From JBDKTK01 sp964556675 (lineage in GTDB: Bacteria; Desulfobacterota; Syntrophia; Syntrophales; UBA4778): 14,789 nt of DNA. A model generated the notes under the pieces. It did not search any database. It saw nothing but the letters and a program-made list of their open reading frames with translations, and was not told the DNA's origin. The translations under genes were made by a program, and so were the position numbers. Below, piece by piece: positions 7,620 to 14,738 of the stretch. The first letter of the stretch is position 1, and each line of letters begins with the position of its first letter. The DNA lies in the NCBI GenBank assembly GCA_964556675.1, contig CAZKYN010000060.1, positions 1 to 14,789 of the forward strand. The letters are read 5' to 3'.

Positions 7620-8590
7620 TTCTTGTAACCGGAGGGGCGGGATATATAGGATCGCATGTAGTCAAGCTGCTGTCCCGGTACGGACTTGAAACCGTTGTTT
7701 TCGACAACCTCTCGCGCGGCCACCGCGAAATGGTCTCGGCAGGCGAATTCTTCGAGGGCGACCTTGCCGACGTGGCCCTGCTGTCAAAAATAATGCGTGA
7801 AAAAAAGATAGATTCGGTTGTGCACTTTGCGGCCAGCAGTCTCGTCGGCGAGTCGGAGGAGGACCCGCACAGGTATTACCAGAACAATTTATCAAACGGA
7901 ATCAACCTCCTGGGTGCCATGCTGGAAGCAGGGGTGAAAAAGATCGTGTTTTCATCGAGTGCCGCCGTTTACGGAGACCCCGTGCACGTGCCGATCAGGG
8001 AGGACCATCCGACGGAACCGACCAATGTTTACGGTTCCACAAAGCTGATCATAGAGGGAATGCTGAAGAAATACTTTGAAGCTTACGGGATCAGGTCTGT
8101 CTGCCTGCGGTATTTTAATGCGGCCGGGGCTGACCCGGAAGGACAAATAGGTGAAGACCATACCCCTGAAACCCATTTGATCCCCATATTGCTCGATTGC
8201 GCCCTGGGGAGAAGGAAGGAAGTGACCGTTTTCGGCACGGATTACAATACCCCGGACGGCACATGCATCCGCGACTATATTCATGTGAACGATCTTGCGG
8301 ATGCCCATATAAAGGCCCTGGACCATATCGAAAAAAAAGAAGGGGCCTTCTTTTTCAATCTCGGCAACGGCAAAGGGTTTTCCGTAAGAAAGGTGATTGA
8401 AAGCACGGAAAGGGTTACGGGAAAGAAGATAGCTATCAAGGAGGGTCCGAGGAGGAAGGGAGATCCCGGCCGACTTGTGGCCAGTTCCGGCAAGATCGTT
8501 AACGAATTGCGATGGGACCCGAAGTTCCCGGACCTTGACAGCATAATCGAAACTGCCTGGCGGTGGCACAGGAAGCGCTTTTCGGTATAA
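7616..8590 (+). CDS. galE: UDP-glucose 4-epimerase
   Basis: GalE interconverts UDP-glucose and UDP-galactose with tightly bound NAD, supplying galactose for surface glycans. The 324 residues match the usual bacterial length. Visible features are the NAD motif TGGAGYIG (5-12), the catalytic SSSAAVYG segment (113-120) with a Ser in the S-Y-K triad, and YGSTK (139-143) holding the catalytic Tyr139 and Lys143. The conserved blocks RYFNAAGADP (165-174) and DGTCIRDYIHVNDLADAH (214-231) are typical of GalE. The ATG overlaps the upstream decarboxylase stop as ATGA, so the two are probably co-translated. A GalE-like epimerase acting on UDP-GlcNAc or a UDP-pentose is possible; the adjacent UDP-xylose-type enzyme makes UDP-arabinose formation worth considering, but the sequence does not decide it. 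Confidence 0.92.
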   Translation: MILVTGGAGYIGSHVVKLLSRYGLETVVFDNLSRGHREMVSAGEFFEGDLADVALLSKIMREKKIDSVVHFAASSLVGESEEDPHRYYQNNLSNGINLLGAMLEAGVKKIVFSSSAAVYGDPVHVPIREDHPTEPTNVYGSTKLIIEGMLKKYFEAYGIRSVCLRYFNAAGADPEGQIGEDHTPETHLIPILLDCALGRRKEVTVFGTDYNTPDGTCIRDYIHVNDLADAHIKALDHIEKKEGAFFFNLGNGKGFSVRKVIESTERVTGKKIAIKEGPRRKGDPGRLVASSGKIVNELRWDPKFPDLDSIIETAWRWHRKRFSV

Positions 8591-8621
8591 GAGCCGGACG
8601 GAGGAAAAAAGAAACTCAATA

Positions 8622-9620
8622 ATGAAGGGATTGCTCACAAAGAAAAAAGCTTTTAAAATTATTGACAATTTTGCTGGGACAAATGTATTGGTCATCGGGG
8701 ATGTCATGGTGGACCATTTCATCTGGGGCAGGGTGTCGAGGATATCTCCCGAAGCCCCTGTGCCGGTCGTGGAAGTCGCCCGGGAGAGCCAGATGCTTGG
8801 CGGCTCGGCAAACGTTTTGAACAACATAGTCTCGGCGGGCGGCAGCGCCCTCATTGCCGGTGTCGTCGGCAACGACCAGATGGGTCGCTGGCTTGTGAAG
8901 AAATTGGAAGACTCGGGCATCGGATCCGAAGGAATCATAAAAGAGGAACGCCCGACGACTGTCAAGACAAGGATAGTCGCCCATAGCCAACAGGTTGTCA
9001 GGTTCGACCGGGAAAGCAAAAAACCTGTGCTGGCGTCCAGCATTGAAAAAATCCTGGAATTTGTGGAATCCGAGAGGGACCGGCTGGGGGCGATTGTAAT
9101 TTCGGATTACAACAAGGGCATTGTTTCCGACAAGCTCCTGGACGGCTTGCGCAACATCACAAAAGACACCCGCATAGTCACATGCGTCGATCCGAAGCGC
9201 AGGGACCTGTATTTTTACAGGGGCCTTGACGTGATAACCCCTAATCACCTGGAAGCCGAAGCGGCGATGGGGATAGTCGATTTGAACGGGCAGGAGCGCG
9301 GCAAGGAGGCATTGATCGCGTCCGCAGCTGCAGACCTCCTGAAAAATTGCGATTTCAAATGCCTTCTTATCACCCGCGGAGAGAGGGGGATGAATCTTTT
9401 TACGAGAGACGGCGAAAACGTCCATATCCCGGCAATGGGGAAAGAGGTTTTTGACGTGACCGGAGCGGGCGACACCGTGATCGGAATTTTCGCCCTGAGC
9501 ATGGCTGCGGGGGCCGCTTACCGAGAGGCTGCGTATCTCGCCAATAAGGCTGCGGGAATAGTGGTCGGGAAAATCGGAACCGCCACGGTCACGGCAGAGG
9601 AGTTGAAAAATTCACTGTGA
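8622..9620 (+). CDS. hldA: D-glycero-beta-D-manno-heptose-7-phosphate kinase, single-domain (RfaE domain I)
   Basis: This PfkB/ribokinase-family enzyme phosphorylates heptose-7-phosphate at C1 on the route to ADP-heptose for the lipopolysaccharide core. The 332 residues contain VIGDVMVDHFIWG (24-36) and RISPEAPVPVV (40-50), which are characteristic of the RfaE kinase domain. They also contain the PfkB segment GGSANV (60-65) and the catalytic DVTGAGDT (278-285) with Asp284 as the expected base. The protein ends where the kinase domain ends, so the nucleotidyltransferase half found in bifunctional HldE is missing and must be encoded elsewhere if the pathway is complete. It lies 31 bases after galE. 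A GGAGG at 8600-8604 is rather far (17 bases) from the ATG, so the start has unusual spacing. The stop overlaps the next gene by 4 bases. Confidence 0.92.
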   Translation: MKGLLTKKKAFKIIDNFAGTNVLVIGDVMVDHFIWGRVSRISPEAPVPVVEVARESQMLGGSANVLNNIVSAGGSALIAGVVGNDQMGRWLVKKLEDSGIGSEGIIKEERPTTVKTRIVAHSQQVVRFDRESKKPVLASSIEKILEFVESERDRLGAIVISDYNKGIVSDKLLDGLRNITKDTRIVTCVDPKRRDLYFYRGLDVITPNHLEAEAAMGIVDLNGQERGKEALIASAAADLLKNCDFKCLLITRGERGMNLFTRDGENVHIPAMGKEVFDVTGAGDTVIGIFALSMAAGAAYREAAYLANKAAGIVVGKIGTATVTAEELKNSL

Positions 9621-10138
9621 GCAGGCCGGCTGAAGCAGACCGGGCAAAACTGATCGTGAGCCTGTTTTCGGCAGACCGGCAGCTCCTGGAAGTCGTCATA
9701 AAGGAACTGGCCGGCCGTTTCGGCAGGCCCGATTTGGTCAGCGAGCCCCTTCCGTTCGATTACACGGACTATTATGAGAGGGAGATGGGGCCGGGGCTGG
9801 TCCGCAGGATGGTAGCTTTTGAAGAGCTGATCAGGCCCGAATCGCTGCCCGACATAAAATTAATTACCAACGGGATCGAGGACAGCCCTGTTGCGGAAGG
9901 CCGCAGAAGGATCAATATCGACCCCGGCTACATAAACCGCTGCCACCTGATCCTGGCGACGGGAAAGCCATATTCCCACAGGCCCTACCTGCGGGACGGA
10001 ATTTATGCAGACGTGACGCTCGTTTACCGTGATGGTTCCTACCATCCCCTGGAATGGACGTATCCGGATTACGCGGGCCGGGCGATCACGGGCCTGTTGA
10101 ACAGGTTGAGGGACAAATACCTGCTTCAGCTTAAGTGA
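9617..10138 (+). CDS. DUF4416 family protein of unknown function
   Basis: I recognise this as the DUF4416 family, which has no established function. The 173-residue protein has no signal peptide or membrane segment and is likely cytoplasmic. Family-like blocks are FDYTDYYEREMG (47-58), IKLITNGIED (80-89), RINIDPGYINRCHLILAT (98-115), SHRPYLRDGIYADVTLVY (120-137) and the C-terminal WTYPDY (147-152). The repeated charged and aromatic residues in these blocks (Asp102, His121, Arg122, Asp127, Trp147, Asp151) look like an active or binding site, which is inference. The GTG start overlaps the kinase stop as GTGA, and yicC follows after 31 bases, so it belongs to the operon. From memory, DUF4416 genes occur near yicC and gmk in deltaproteobacteria, which would favour a link to RNA or nucleotide metabolism over sugar synthesis. 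Confidence 0.8.
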   Translation: MSRPAEADRAKLIVSLFSADRQLLEVVIKELAGRFGRPDLVSEPLPFDYTDYYEREMGPGLVRRMVAFEELIRPESLPDIKLITNGIEDSPVAEGRRRINIDPGYINRCHLILATGKPYSHRPYLRDGIYADVTLVYRDGSYHPLEWTYPDYAGRAITGLLNRLRDKYLLQLK

Positions 10139-10169
10139 GGCGGACAATGTTACAGAAAGCTGGATTTAA

Positions 10170-11054
10170 ATGATAAAGAGCATGACCGGCTACGGCCGGG
10201 CCGAAGCAATCATAGCGGATAAGAAAGTCACGATTGAAATAAAGTCGCTGAACCACAGGTTCCTGGAAATTTTTGTGAGGCTCCCCGGGGTTTTTTCTCC
10301 TCTCGAGCCGGAGGTCAAAAGAAAAGTCACGGACCGCTTTGCCAGGGGGAGGATCGAGGTGGGCATACGCCGGGATGCGGACCAGAGCCTCAATTCCGAG
10401 GGCCGGCTGGAATTGAACATGCCCCTGATCCGTAATTATTACGGCATGCTATCCGCCTTGAAACAGGAATTCCAGCTCAACGATGAAATCAACCTCGGTC
10501 TGCTGCTGGGAATAAAGGATGCGGTCATGGTTGCCGAAACGGAAATAGACCTGGCCCAGGTATGGGAAAGCCTTCAGGCCGTCCTGGAAGAGGCTATGGA
10601 CAACCTGGAGAAAATGAGGGCCCAGGAAGGGGAGATCATCGGGAAGGACCTCAGGGACCGCCTTGGGTTGCTCGATTCCTTTTTGAAAAGAATCAGGGAA
10701 AAATCCCCCCAGGTCGTCGCAGAGTACCAGAGAAGGCTGTCCGAGAGGGTGAAGGAACTCATGGGGGCCTTCCCCGTCGATGATGCCAGGCTCGCTCAGG
10801 AAGTGGCAATCATGGCTGAAAGGAGCGATATAACCGAGGAAATCGTCCGTTTCCAGAGCCATCTCATCCAGATGGATTCGATAATGAGGAGCAACGAGGC
10901 GGTAGGGAGAAAGATAGATTTCCTCCTGCAGGAGATGAACCGGGAGGCCAACACGATCGGCTCCAAAAGCCCGGACGCGGAGATTTCCCAGATTGTTGTC
11001 GACATAAAAACGGAGCTTTCCCGCTTGAGGGAACAGGTCCAGAATATAGAGTAG
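10170..11054 (+). CDS. yicC: YicC/YloC family endoribonuclease
   Basis: YicC-family proteins are endoribonucleases; E. coli YicC has been linked to decay of small RNAs and B. subtilis YloC is an endonuclease. The 294-residue protein shows the N-terminal YicC domain (about 1-155) with the start SMTGYGRAE (4-12) and KSLNHRFLEI (25-34). It also shows the C-terminal DUF1732 domain (about 210-294) with EVAIMAERSDITEE (211-224), GRKIDFLLQEMNREANTIGS (246-265) and KTELSRLREQVQNIE (280-294). The central region (130-200) looks helical. A GGA six bases before the ATG serves as ribosome binding site. The next gene is gmk, 7 bases on, the standard neighbour of this family. In many relatives a small DUF370 (RemA-like) gene lies between the two, but here it is absent. 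Confidence 0.94.
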   Translation: MIKSMTGYGRAEAIIADKKVTIEIKSLNHRFLEIFVRLPGVFSPLEPEVKRKVTDRFARGRIEVGIRRDADQSLNSEGRLELNMPLIRNYYGMLSALKQEFQLNDEINLGLLLGIKDAVMVAETEIDLAQVWESLQAVLEEAMDNLEKMRAQEGEIIGKDLRDRLGLLDSFLKRIREKSPQVVAEYQRRLSERVKELMGAFPVDDARLAQEVAIMAERSDITEEIVRFQSHLIQMDSIMRSNEAVGRKIDFLLQEMNREANTIGSKSPDAEISQIVVDIKTELSRLREQVQNIE

Positions 11055-11061
11055 TTTTAAG

Positions 11062-11685
11062 ATGAACGGAAATTCGGGCGGCCTGCTGCTTGTGGTTTCG
11101 GCTCCCTCGGGAGCCGGGAAGACCTCCATCTGCAGGGACATTATGAAGATGTTTCCCGATATTATCTACTCGATCTCATATACCACGCGGCCGCCCAGGC
11201 CGGGCGAAGTGGATGGCAGGGATTACCGGTTCATTTCCGACGAGGCCTTCCGGGCCGGTATCGCCAGGGACGATTTTATCGAGTGGAATGAAGTTTATGG
11301 ATACCTGTATGGGACCTCCGGGGCTGATATCAAGACATTGCTGAAAAAGGATAATGACATAATCCTGGATCTGGATACCAAAGGCGCCGTAAACCTGAAA
11401 AAAATATTTCCCGAAGGTATATACATTTTTATTTCGCCGCCGTCCCTGGAGGAACTTAAGAAGCGTTTGAACAAAAGGGGGTCTGAAAACGCCGGTACCC
11501 TCAAAGTAAGGCTTGGCAACGCCCTGGAGGAAATGAAAGCGGCTTTCTGGTATGATTACATAATTTTTAATGAAAAACTCCCCGTTGCGGTGGAGCAGTT
11601 CAAGTCCGTCTACCTGGCTGAGAAATGCCGGCGGGAGAGGGTGGAAAAAAAATTAAAAAAAATAATGAAAGAGTTGGAGGAATAA
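11062..11685 (+). CDS. gmk: Guanylate kinase
   Basis: Gmk converts GMP to GDP using ATP, an essential step in guanine nucleotide supply and a known target of (p)ppGpp in some bacteria. The 207-residue protein has the P-loop APSGAGKT (14-21), the GMP-binding signature SYTTRPPRPGE (39-49) with YRF at 55-57, and YGT (83-85). The lid arginine stretch lies near 148-151 (KVRL). Two departures from the family pattern are visible. The usual D-x-Q-G in the guanine-binding region is DTKG (105-108), with Lys in place of Gln. The usual E-x-A-E-V-x-G-N segment reads EWNEVYGY (74-81). The rest is normal, so I expect an active enzyme. rpoZ starts one base after the stop, and the gmk-rpoZ pairing is widely conserved. 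Confidence 0.95.
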   Translation: MNGNSGGLLLVVSAPSGAGKTSICRDIMKMFPDIIYSISYTTRPPRPGEVDGRDYRFISDEAFRAGIARDDFIEWNEVYGYLYGTSGADIKTLLKKDNDIILDLDTKGAVNLKKIFPEGIYIFISPPSLEELKKRLNKRGSENAGTLKVRLGNALEEMKAAFWYDYIIFNEKLPVAVEQFKSVYLAEKCRRERVEKKLKKIMKELEE

Positions 11686-11686
11686 C

Positions 11687-11959
11687 ATGGCAAGAATTAC
11701 AGTGGAAGACTGCCTGAAAGAGGCGGGTAACAGGTTTGCGCTCGTCTTGCTTGCAGCCCAAAGGACAAGGCAGCTTCTGAAAGGATCAAAGCCCCTTGTG
11801 GATACCCGGGGCAACAGGGAAATAGTTGCGTCACTCCGGGAGATCGCGGCGGGGAAGGTCAGGTTTGCCCATCCCGAGTATTTGACGGCTGTCGAGGACA
11901 AGGCCCATCTGCTGGAGGACTATTCGGAATTTATCGGCGAGGAAGATGATATTGAATGA
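11687..11959 (+). CDS. rpoZ: DNA-directed RNA polymerase omega subunit
   Basis: Omega is the small core subunit that helps fold and stabilise the beta-prime subunit, and in proteobacteria it forms part of a ppGpp binding site. The 90-residue product starts MARITVEDCL and continues NRFALVLLAAQRTRQL (15-30), both hallmarks of RpoZ. The EIAAGKV segment (52-58) and an acidic C-terminus complete the usual pattern. It follows gmk by one base, the standard arrangement, and its last 14 bases overlap the start of pyrF. Unlike in many relatives, no spoT/relA gene follows. Confidence 0.95.
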   Translation: MARITVEDCLKEAGNRFALVLLAAQRTRQLLKGSKPLVDTRGNREIVASLREIAAGKVRFAHPEYLTAVEDKAHLLEDYSEFIGEEDDIE

Positions 11960-12722
11960 GGAAGCCAGGAAGAGGCTGATTTTTGCCCTCGATACAAGCA
12001 GCCTTGCCGATGCCTTCAAGTGGGTCGAACTGCTGAACGGCCGGGTCGGACTTTTCAAGGTCGGCAAGGAGGCGTTTACCGCTTTTGGCCCCGAGCTGCT
12101 CAAGGGCATTAAAGAGAGGGGCGGCAGGGTTTTCCTGGATTTAAAGTTCCACGACATCCCCAATACTGTTTCCGCCGCCGCCCTGGCCGCTGTATCCTGG
12201 GGTGTCGATATGTTCAATGTGCATGCCGCAGGCGGCCCTGAGATGATGCGAAGGACTGCGGATGCGATAAAGGGGTTGCCGGGGCCGGGGAAGCCCCTGA
12301 TGCTGGCTGTTACAGTCCTGACCAGTCTTGACGATGACGATCTGCAAGAAATCGGTTACCGCTATTCAGCCGCGGAACTGGCCCTGAGGCTGGCAGCTCT
12401 AGCAAAAAGGTCCGGTATGGACGGCGTGGTGGCTTCCGCCTGGGAGGTTTCGGCCATACGCAAGCAGTGCGGAGAGGATTTTGTCATAGTTACCCCCGGC
12501 ATCCGCCTGGCCGAAGGAGCGGAAAAAAAGATTGCGTCCGATGACCAGAAGCGGACACTTACCCCCGCGGAGGCAATCAGGGAAGGGGCCGATTACCTCG
12601 TTGTCGGCAGGCCCATCCGGACCGCGCGGGACCCTGGTAAGACAGCGGATTCCATAGTTGAGGAAATTTCTCGAGCTCTCAGTGCGGCTGTGATGAATGG
12701 TAAAAAAGCAGAAAAGTCATGA
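11946..12722 (+). CDS. pyrF: Orotidine 5'-phosphate decarboxylase
   Basis: PyrF carries out the last step of UMP synthesis, removing CO2 from orotidine monophosphate. The 258-residue TIM barrel has the catalytic DLKFHDIPNT (65-74), giving the Asp65-Lys67-Asp70 set. It also has the phosphate-binding and substrate segments AVTVLTS (121-127), TPGIR (183-187) and GADYLVVGRPI (214-224). The ATG at 11946 lies inside rpoZ, with GAGG just before it, giving a 14-base overlap; a TTG at 11952 is a weaker alternative. The 3' end overlaps rlmB by 26 bases, and the final residues after about 245 (SAAVMNGKKAEKS) look like an added tail with no catalytic role. No other pyrimidine genes are nearby. Confidence 0.95.
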   Translation: MILNEEARKRLIFALDTSSLADAFKWVELLNGRVGLFKVGKEAFTAFGPELLKGIKERGGRVFLDLKFHDIPNTVSAAALAAVSWGVDMFNVHAAGGPEMMRRTADAIKGLPGPGKPLMLAVTVLTSLDDDDLQEIGYRYSAAELALRLAALAKRSGMDGVVASAWEVSAIRKQCGEDFVIVTPGIRLAEGAEKKIASDDQKRTLTPAEAIREGADYLVVGRPIRTARDPGKTADSIVEEISRALSAAVMNGKKAEKS

Positions 12723-13464
12723 CAGGTCTGATCTTCCGGGCCTGATTTATGGAGTGAACCCCGTCCTCGAAGCGCTCCGGGAGGATACCCCCATCGAGAA
12801 GCTTGTGGTCGCCCGGGGAAGGACTGGAGAGGGCCTTCAATCTATTCTCGAAGCCGCAAAAAAGAAACAGGTGCCTTTCGAATTCCGGGAAAGGTCGGAA
12901 ATCGACAGGCTGGCGGGCGGTAAATCGCAGGGAGTGGCCGTATTCTGTAAACCTTTTAGATATTATGACCTTGAGGACATCCTCTCACACAAGAACCGTT
13001 CCCAGAAAAAGAGCAAACTGCTCGTATTGCTTGACTCTGTATCCGACCCGCAGAACCTGGGGGCGGTAATCAGGACATCATACGTCTTCGGCGCTGATGG
13101 GGTGGTTATACCCGAGCGCCGGGCATCGCCGGTCACGCCGGCTGCCGTCAAGGCTTCGGCGGGAGCTGCCCGCAGGATTCCCGTGTCCCGGGTGGTGAAC
13201 CTTGCGCAGGCAATTGATGAGCTTAAGAACGAGGGATTCTGGATTTATGGGGCAGCGGCCGGTTCGGGCCGCGACTTCACTCAATTCGATTACAACGGCA
13301 ACACCGCCCTCGTCCTCGGGAGCGAAGGAGAGGGGATGAGGGGCCTTGTGGAGAAGAAATGTGATTTCCTGGTTTCGATACCGATGGTCGGCGACCTCGA
13401 TTCCCTGAACGTTTCAGTTGCCGCAGGTATCATTCTACAGGAGATTTCGCGCAAACGCGTTTGA
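12697..13464 (+). CDS. rlmB: 23S rRNA (guanosine-2'-O-)-methyltransferase RlmB, SpoU/TrmH family
   Basis: This SPOUT-class enzyme uses S-adenosylmethionine to methylate a ribose 2'-OH; RlmB acts on G2251 of 23S rRNA in E. coli. The 255 residues consist of an N-terminal RNA-binding domain (about 15-90, starting IYGVNPVLEALRE) and the SpoU domain (about 105-255). The domain has motif 1 DPQNLGAVIRT (117-127), with Asn120 and the catalytic Arg126, motif 2 LVLGSEGEGM (205-214) and motif 3 IPMVGDLDSLNVSVAAGI (228-245). The N-terminal domain and length favour RlmB over TrmH or TrmL. The ATG lies 26 bases inside pyrF in another frame, with a poor ribosome binding site, so expression is likely coupled to pyrF. 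Exact target specificity is inferred. Confidence 0.92.
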   Translation: MVKKQKSHDRSDLPGLIYGVNPVLEALREDTPIEKLVVARGRTGEGLQSILEAAKKKQVPFEFRERSEIDRLAGGKSQGVAVFCKPFRYYDLEDILSHKNRSQKKSKLLVLLDSVSDPQNLGAVIRTSYVFGADGVVIPERRASPVTPAAVKASAGAARRIPVSRVVNLAQAIDELKNEGFWIYGAAAGSGRDFTQFDYNGNTALVLGSEGEGMRGLVEKKCDFLVSIPMVGDLDSLNVSVAAGIILQEISRKRV

Positions 13465-13521
13465 CAATGTGAAATTGTTGTACTTGGTTTCGAACTGGAT
13501 TGTTTTGGGAAGGAGAATGCC
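13465..13521 (+). promoter_or_regulatory. rlmB-pilC gap with strong ribosome binding site
   Basis: This 57-base gap is the longest between plus-strand genes. It holds AAGGAG at 13510-13515, six bases before the pilC ATG, the best ribosome binding site on the plus strand. A TTGACA at 13461-13466 overlaps the rlmB stop, but no convincing -10 follows (TTGGTT at 17 bases), so a separate promoter is only a weak possibility. ACAAT (13464-13468) and ATTGT (13474-13478) form a minor inverted repeat, too weak to call a terminator. Confidence 0.4.
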
Positions 13522-14730
13522 ATGCCGGTCTACTTGTGGGAAGGTCGCACCATCAGGGGCGAGTTGAAAAAGGGGGAGATGGAAGCTCCGGACGAAGCCG
13601 CAATCCGCTCGCAACTCCGCCGGAAGGGCCTGAAATCGATCGAAGTCAAGACAAAGCCGAAGGACCTCCTGGAATCAGTCCCGTTTCTGAAACAAAAGGT
13701 GAAGGGAAAGGATGTCGTGATCTTCTCCCGCCAGTTTTCCACGATGATCAACGCCGGGCTGCCGATCGTGCAATGCCTGGAGATGCTCGGCAACCAGGAG
13801 CAGAACAAGACATTCAAGGCAATAATTTTGAAGGTTAAGGAGGATATCGAAGGGGGCGCCACCCTGTCCGAGGCTCTCGCCAAATATCCCGATATATTCG
13901 ACCAGCTGTTCGTAAACCTTGTGGCTGCCGGAGAGGCCGGGGGCATCCTGGACAAGATCCTGATGCGCCTGTCGTCCTATCTTGAAAAAGCGATGAAGCT
14001 CAAAAGCAAGGTCAAGGGGGCGATGACTTATCCTGCAGCCGTTTTGGGTATTTCGGTTGCGGTCGTCGCCCTGCTGCTCCTGAAGGTCATCCCCGTGTTT
14101 CAGCAGATGTTTGAGGGAATGGGCCGGGCCCTTCCCGCACCCACACAGTTCCTGATAGATGCGAGCAAATTCATGCAAAGCTATTTCCTGTATATGGTGG
14201 GGGCGGTGGTTCTCATAGTATTTGCGTTCAGGAGATACTATAAAACGGAAGTGGGAAGACTCAAAATCGACACTCTGGTCCTCAAGGCCCCCGTTTTCGG
14301 CCCCCTGCTCAAGAAAGTAGCCGTGGCCAAGTTTTCCCGGACGCTTTCGACCATGATGAGCAGCGGCGTTCCGATTATCGAGGGGCTTGATATCGTGAGC
14401 AAGACCGCCGGGAACAAAGTCATCGAGATTGCCCTGATTGAGACAAAGAAGAGCATCAGCGAGGGCAAGACAATAGCTGAACCCCTGCTGGAAAGCGGCA
14501 TTTTCCCGTCAATGGTCGTCCAGATGATTGCCGTCGGCGAAAACACCGGGGCATTGGATTCCATGCTCGCCAAGATTGCCGATTTCTATGATGACGAAGT
14601 GGATGCGGCAGTCGACAGCATGACCGCTCTGCTTGAGCCTTTCATGATGGTGTTCCTGGGGACGGTGGTGGGCGGGATGATTATCGCGATGTACCTGCCG
14701 ATATTCCAGATGGCGAGCACAATAGGGTAG
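13522..14730 (+). CDS. pilC: Type IV pilus / type II secretion inner-membrane platform protein (PilC/GspF family)
   Basis: PilC/GspF proteins form the inner-membrane platform that couples the assembly ATPase to pilin polymerisation. The 402-residue product has the two T2SSF repeats (about 68-191 and 270-393), each starting with a FS(R)xxSTM(I/M)xxG block: FSRQFSTMINAGLPI (68-82) and FSRTLSTMMSSGVPI (271-285). Each repeat has the VAAGEAGG / IAVGENTG turn (134-141 and 336-343). TM segments fall near 170-192, 221-237 and 371-394, and the C-terminus YLPIFQMA is typical. The start MPVYLWEGRTIRGELKKGE fits the PilC N-terminal domain. No pilB, pilT, pilin or gsp gene is next to it in this window, so PilC versus GspF is undecided. 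It ends 8 bases from a convergent tRNA gene. Confidence 0.9.
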   Translation: MPVYLWEGRTIRGELKKGEMEAPDEAAIRSQLRRKGLKSIEVKTKPKDLLESVPFLKQKVKGKDVVIFSRQFSTMINAGLPIVQCLEMLGNQEQNKTFKAIILKVKEDIEGGATLSEALAKYPDIFDQLFVNLVAAGEAGGILDKILMRLSSYLEKAMKLKSKVKGAMTYPAAVLGISVAVVALLLLKVIPVFQQMFEGMGRALPAPTQFLIDASKFMQSYFLYMVGAVVLIVFAFRRYYKTEVGRLKIDTLVLKAPVFGPLLKKVAVAKFSRTLSTMMSSGVPIIEGLDIVSKTAGNKVIEIALIETKKSISEGKTIAEPLLESGIFPSMVVQMIAVGENTGALDSMLAKIADFYDDEVDAAVDSMTALLEPFMMVFLGTVVGGMIIAMYLPIFQMASTIG

Positions 14731-14738
14731 AAAATAAA

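Noticed and set aside
7952..9043. Open frame of 363 codons on the minus strand across galE and the heptose kinase gene
   Set aside because: It lies wholly opposite two genes with full family motifs, has no recognisable domain or plausible ribosome binding site, and its protein is low-complexity in the way antisense frames of GC-rich genes are.
8616..9425. Open frame of 269 codons on the minus strand opposite the heptose kinase gene
   Set aside because: Mirror of a well-supported kinase; composition and lack of motifs indicate a shadow frame.
10449..11141. Open frame of 230 codons on the minus strand opposite yicC and gmk
   Set aside because: It spans the junction of two clear genes and shows no domain of its own.
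13464..13478. ACAAT-GTGAA-ATTGT inverted repeat after rlmB as a terminator
   Set aside because: Arms of five AT-rich pairs with no following run of T; too weak for an intrinsic terminator.
13461..13489. TTGACA as the -35 of a separate pilC promoter
   Set aside because: The hexamer is perfect but overlaps the rlmB stop, and the expected -10 position reads TTGGTT, with only two of six consensus bases; not enough to call a promoter.
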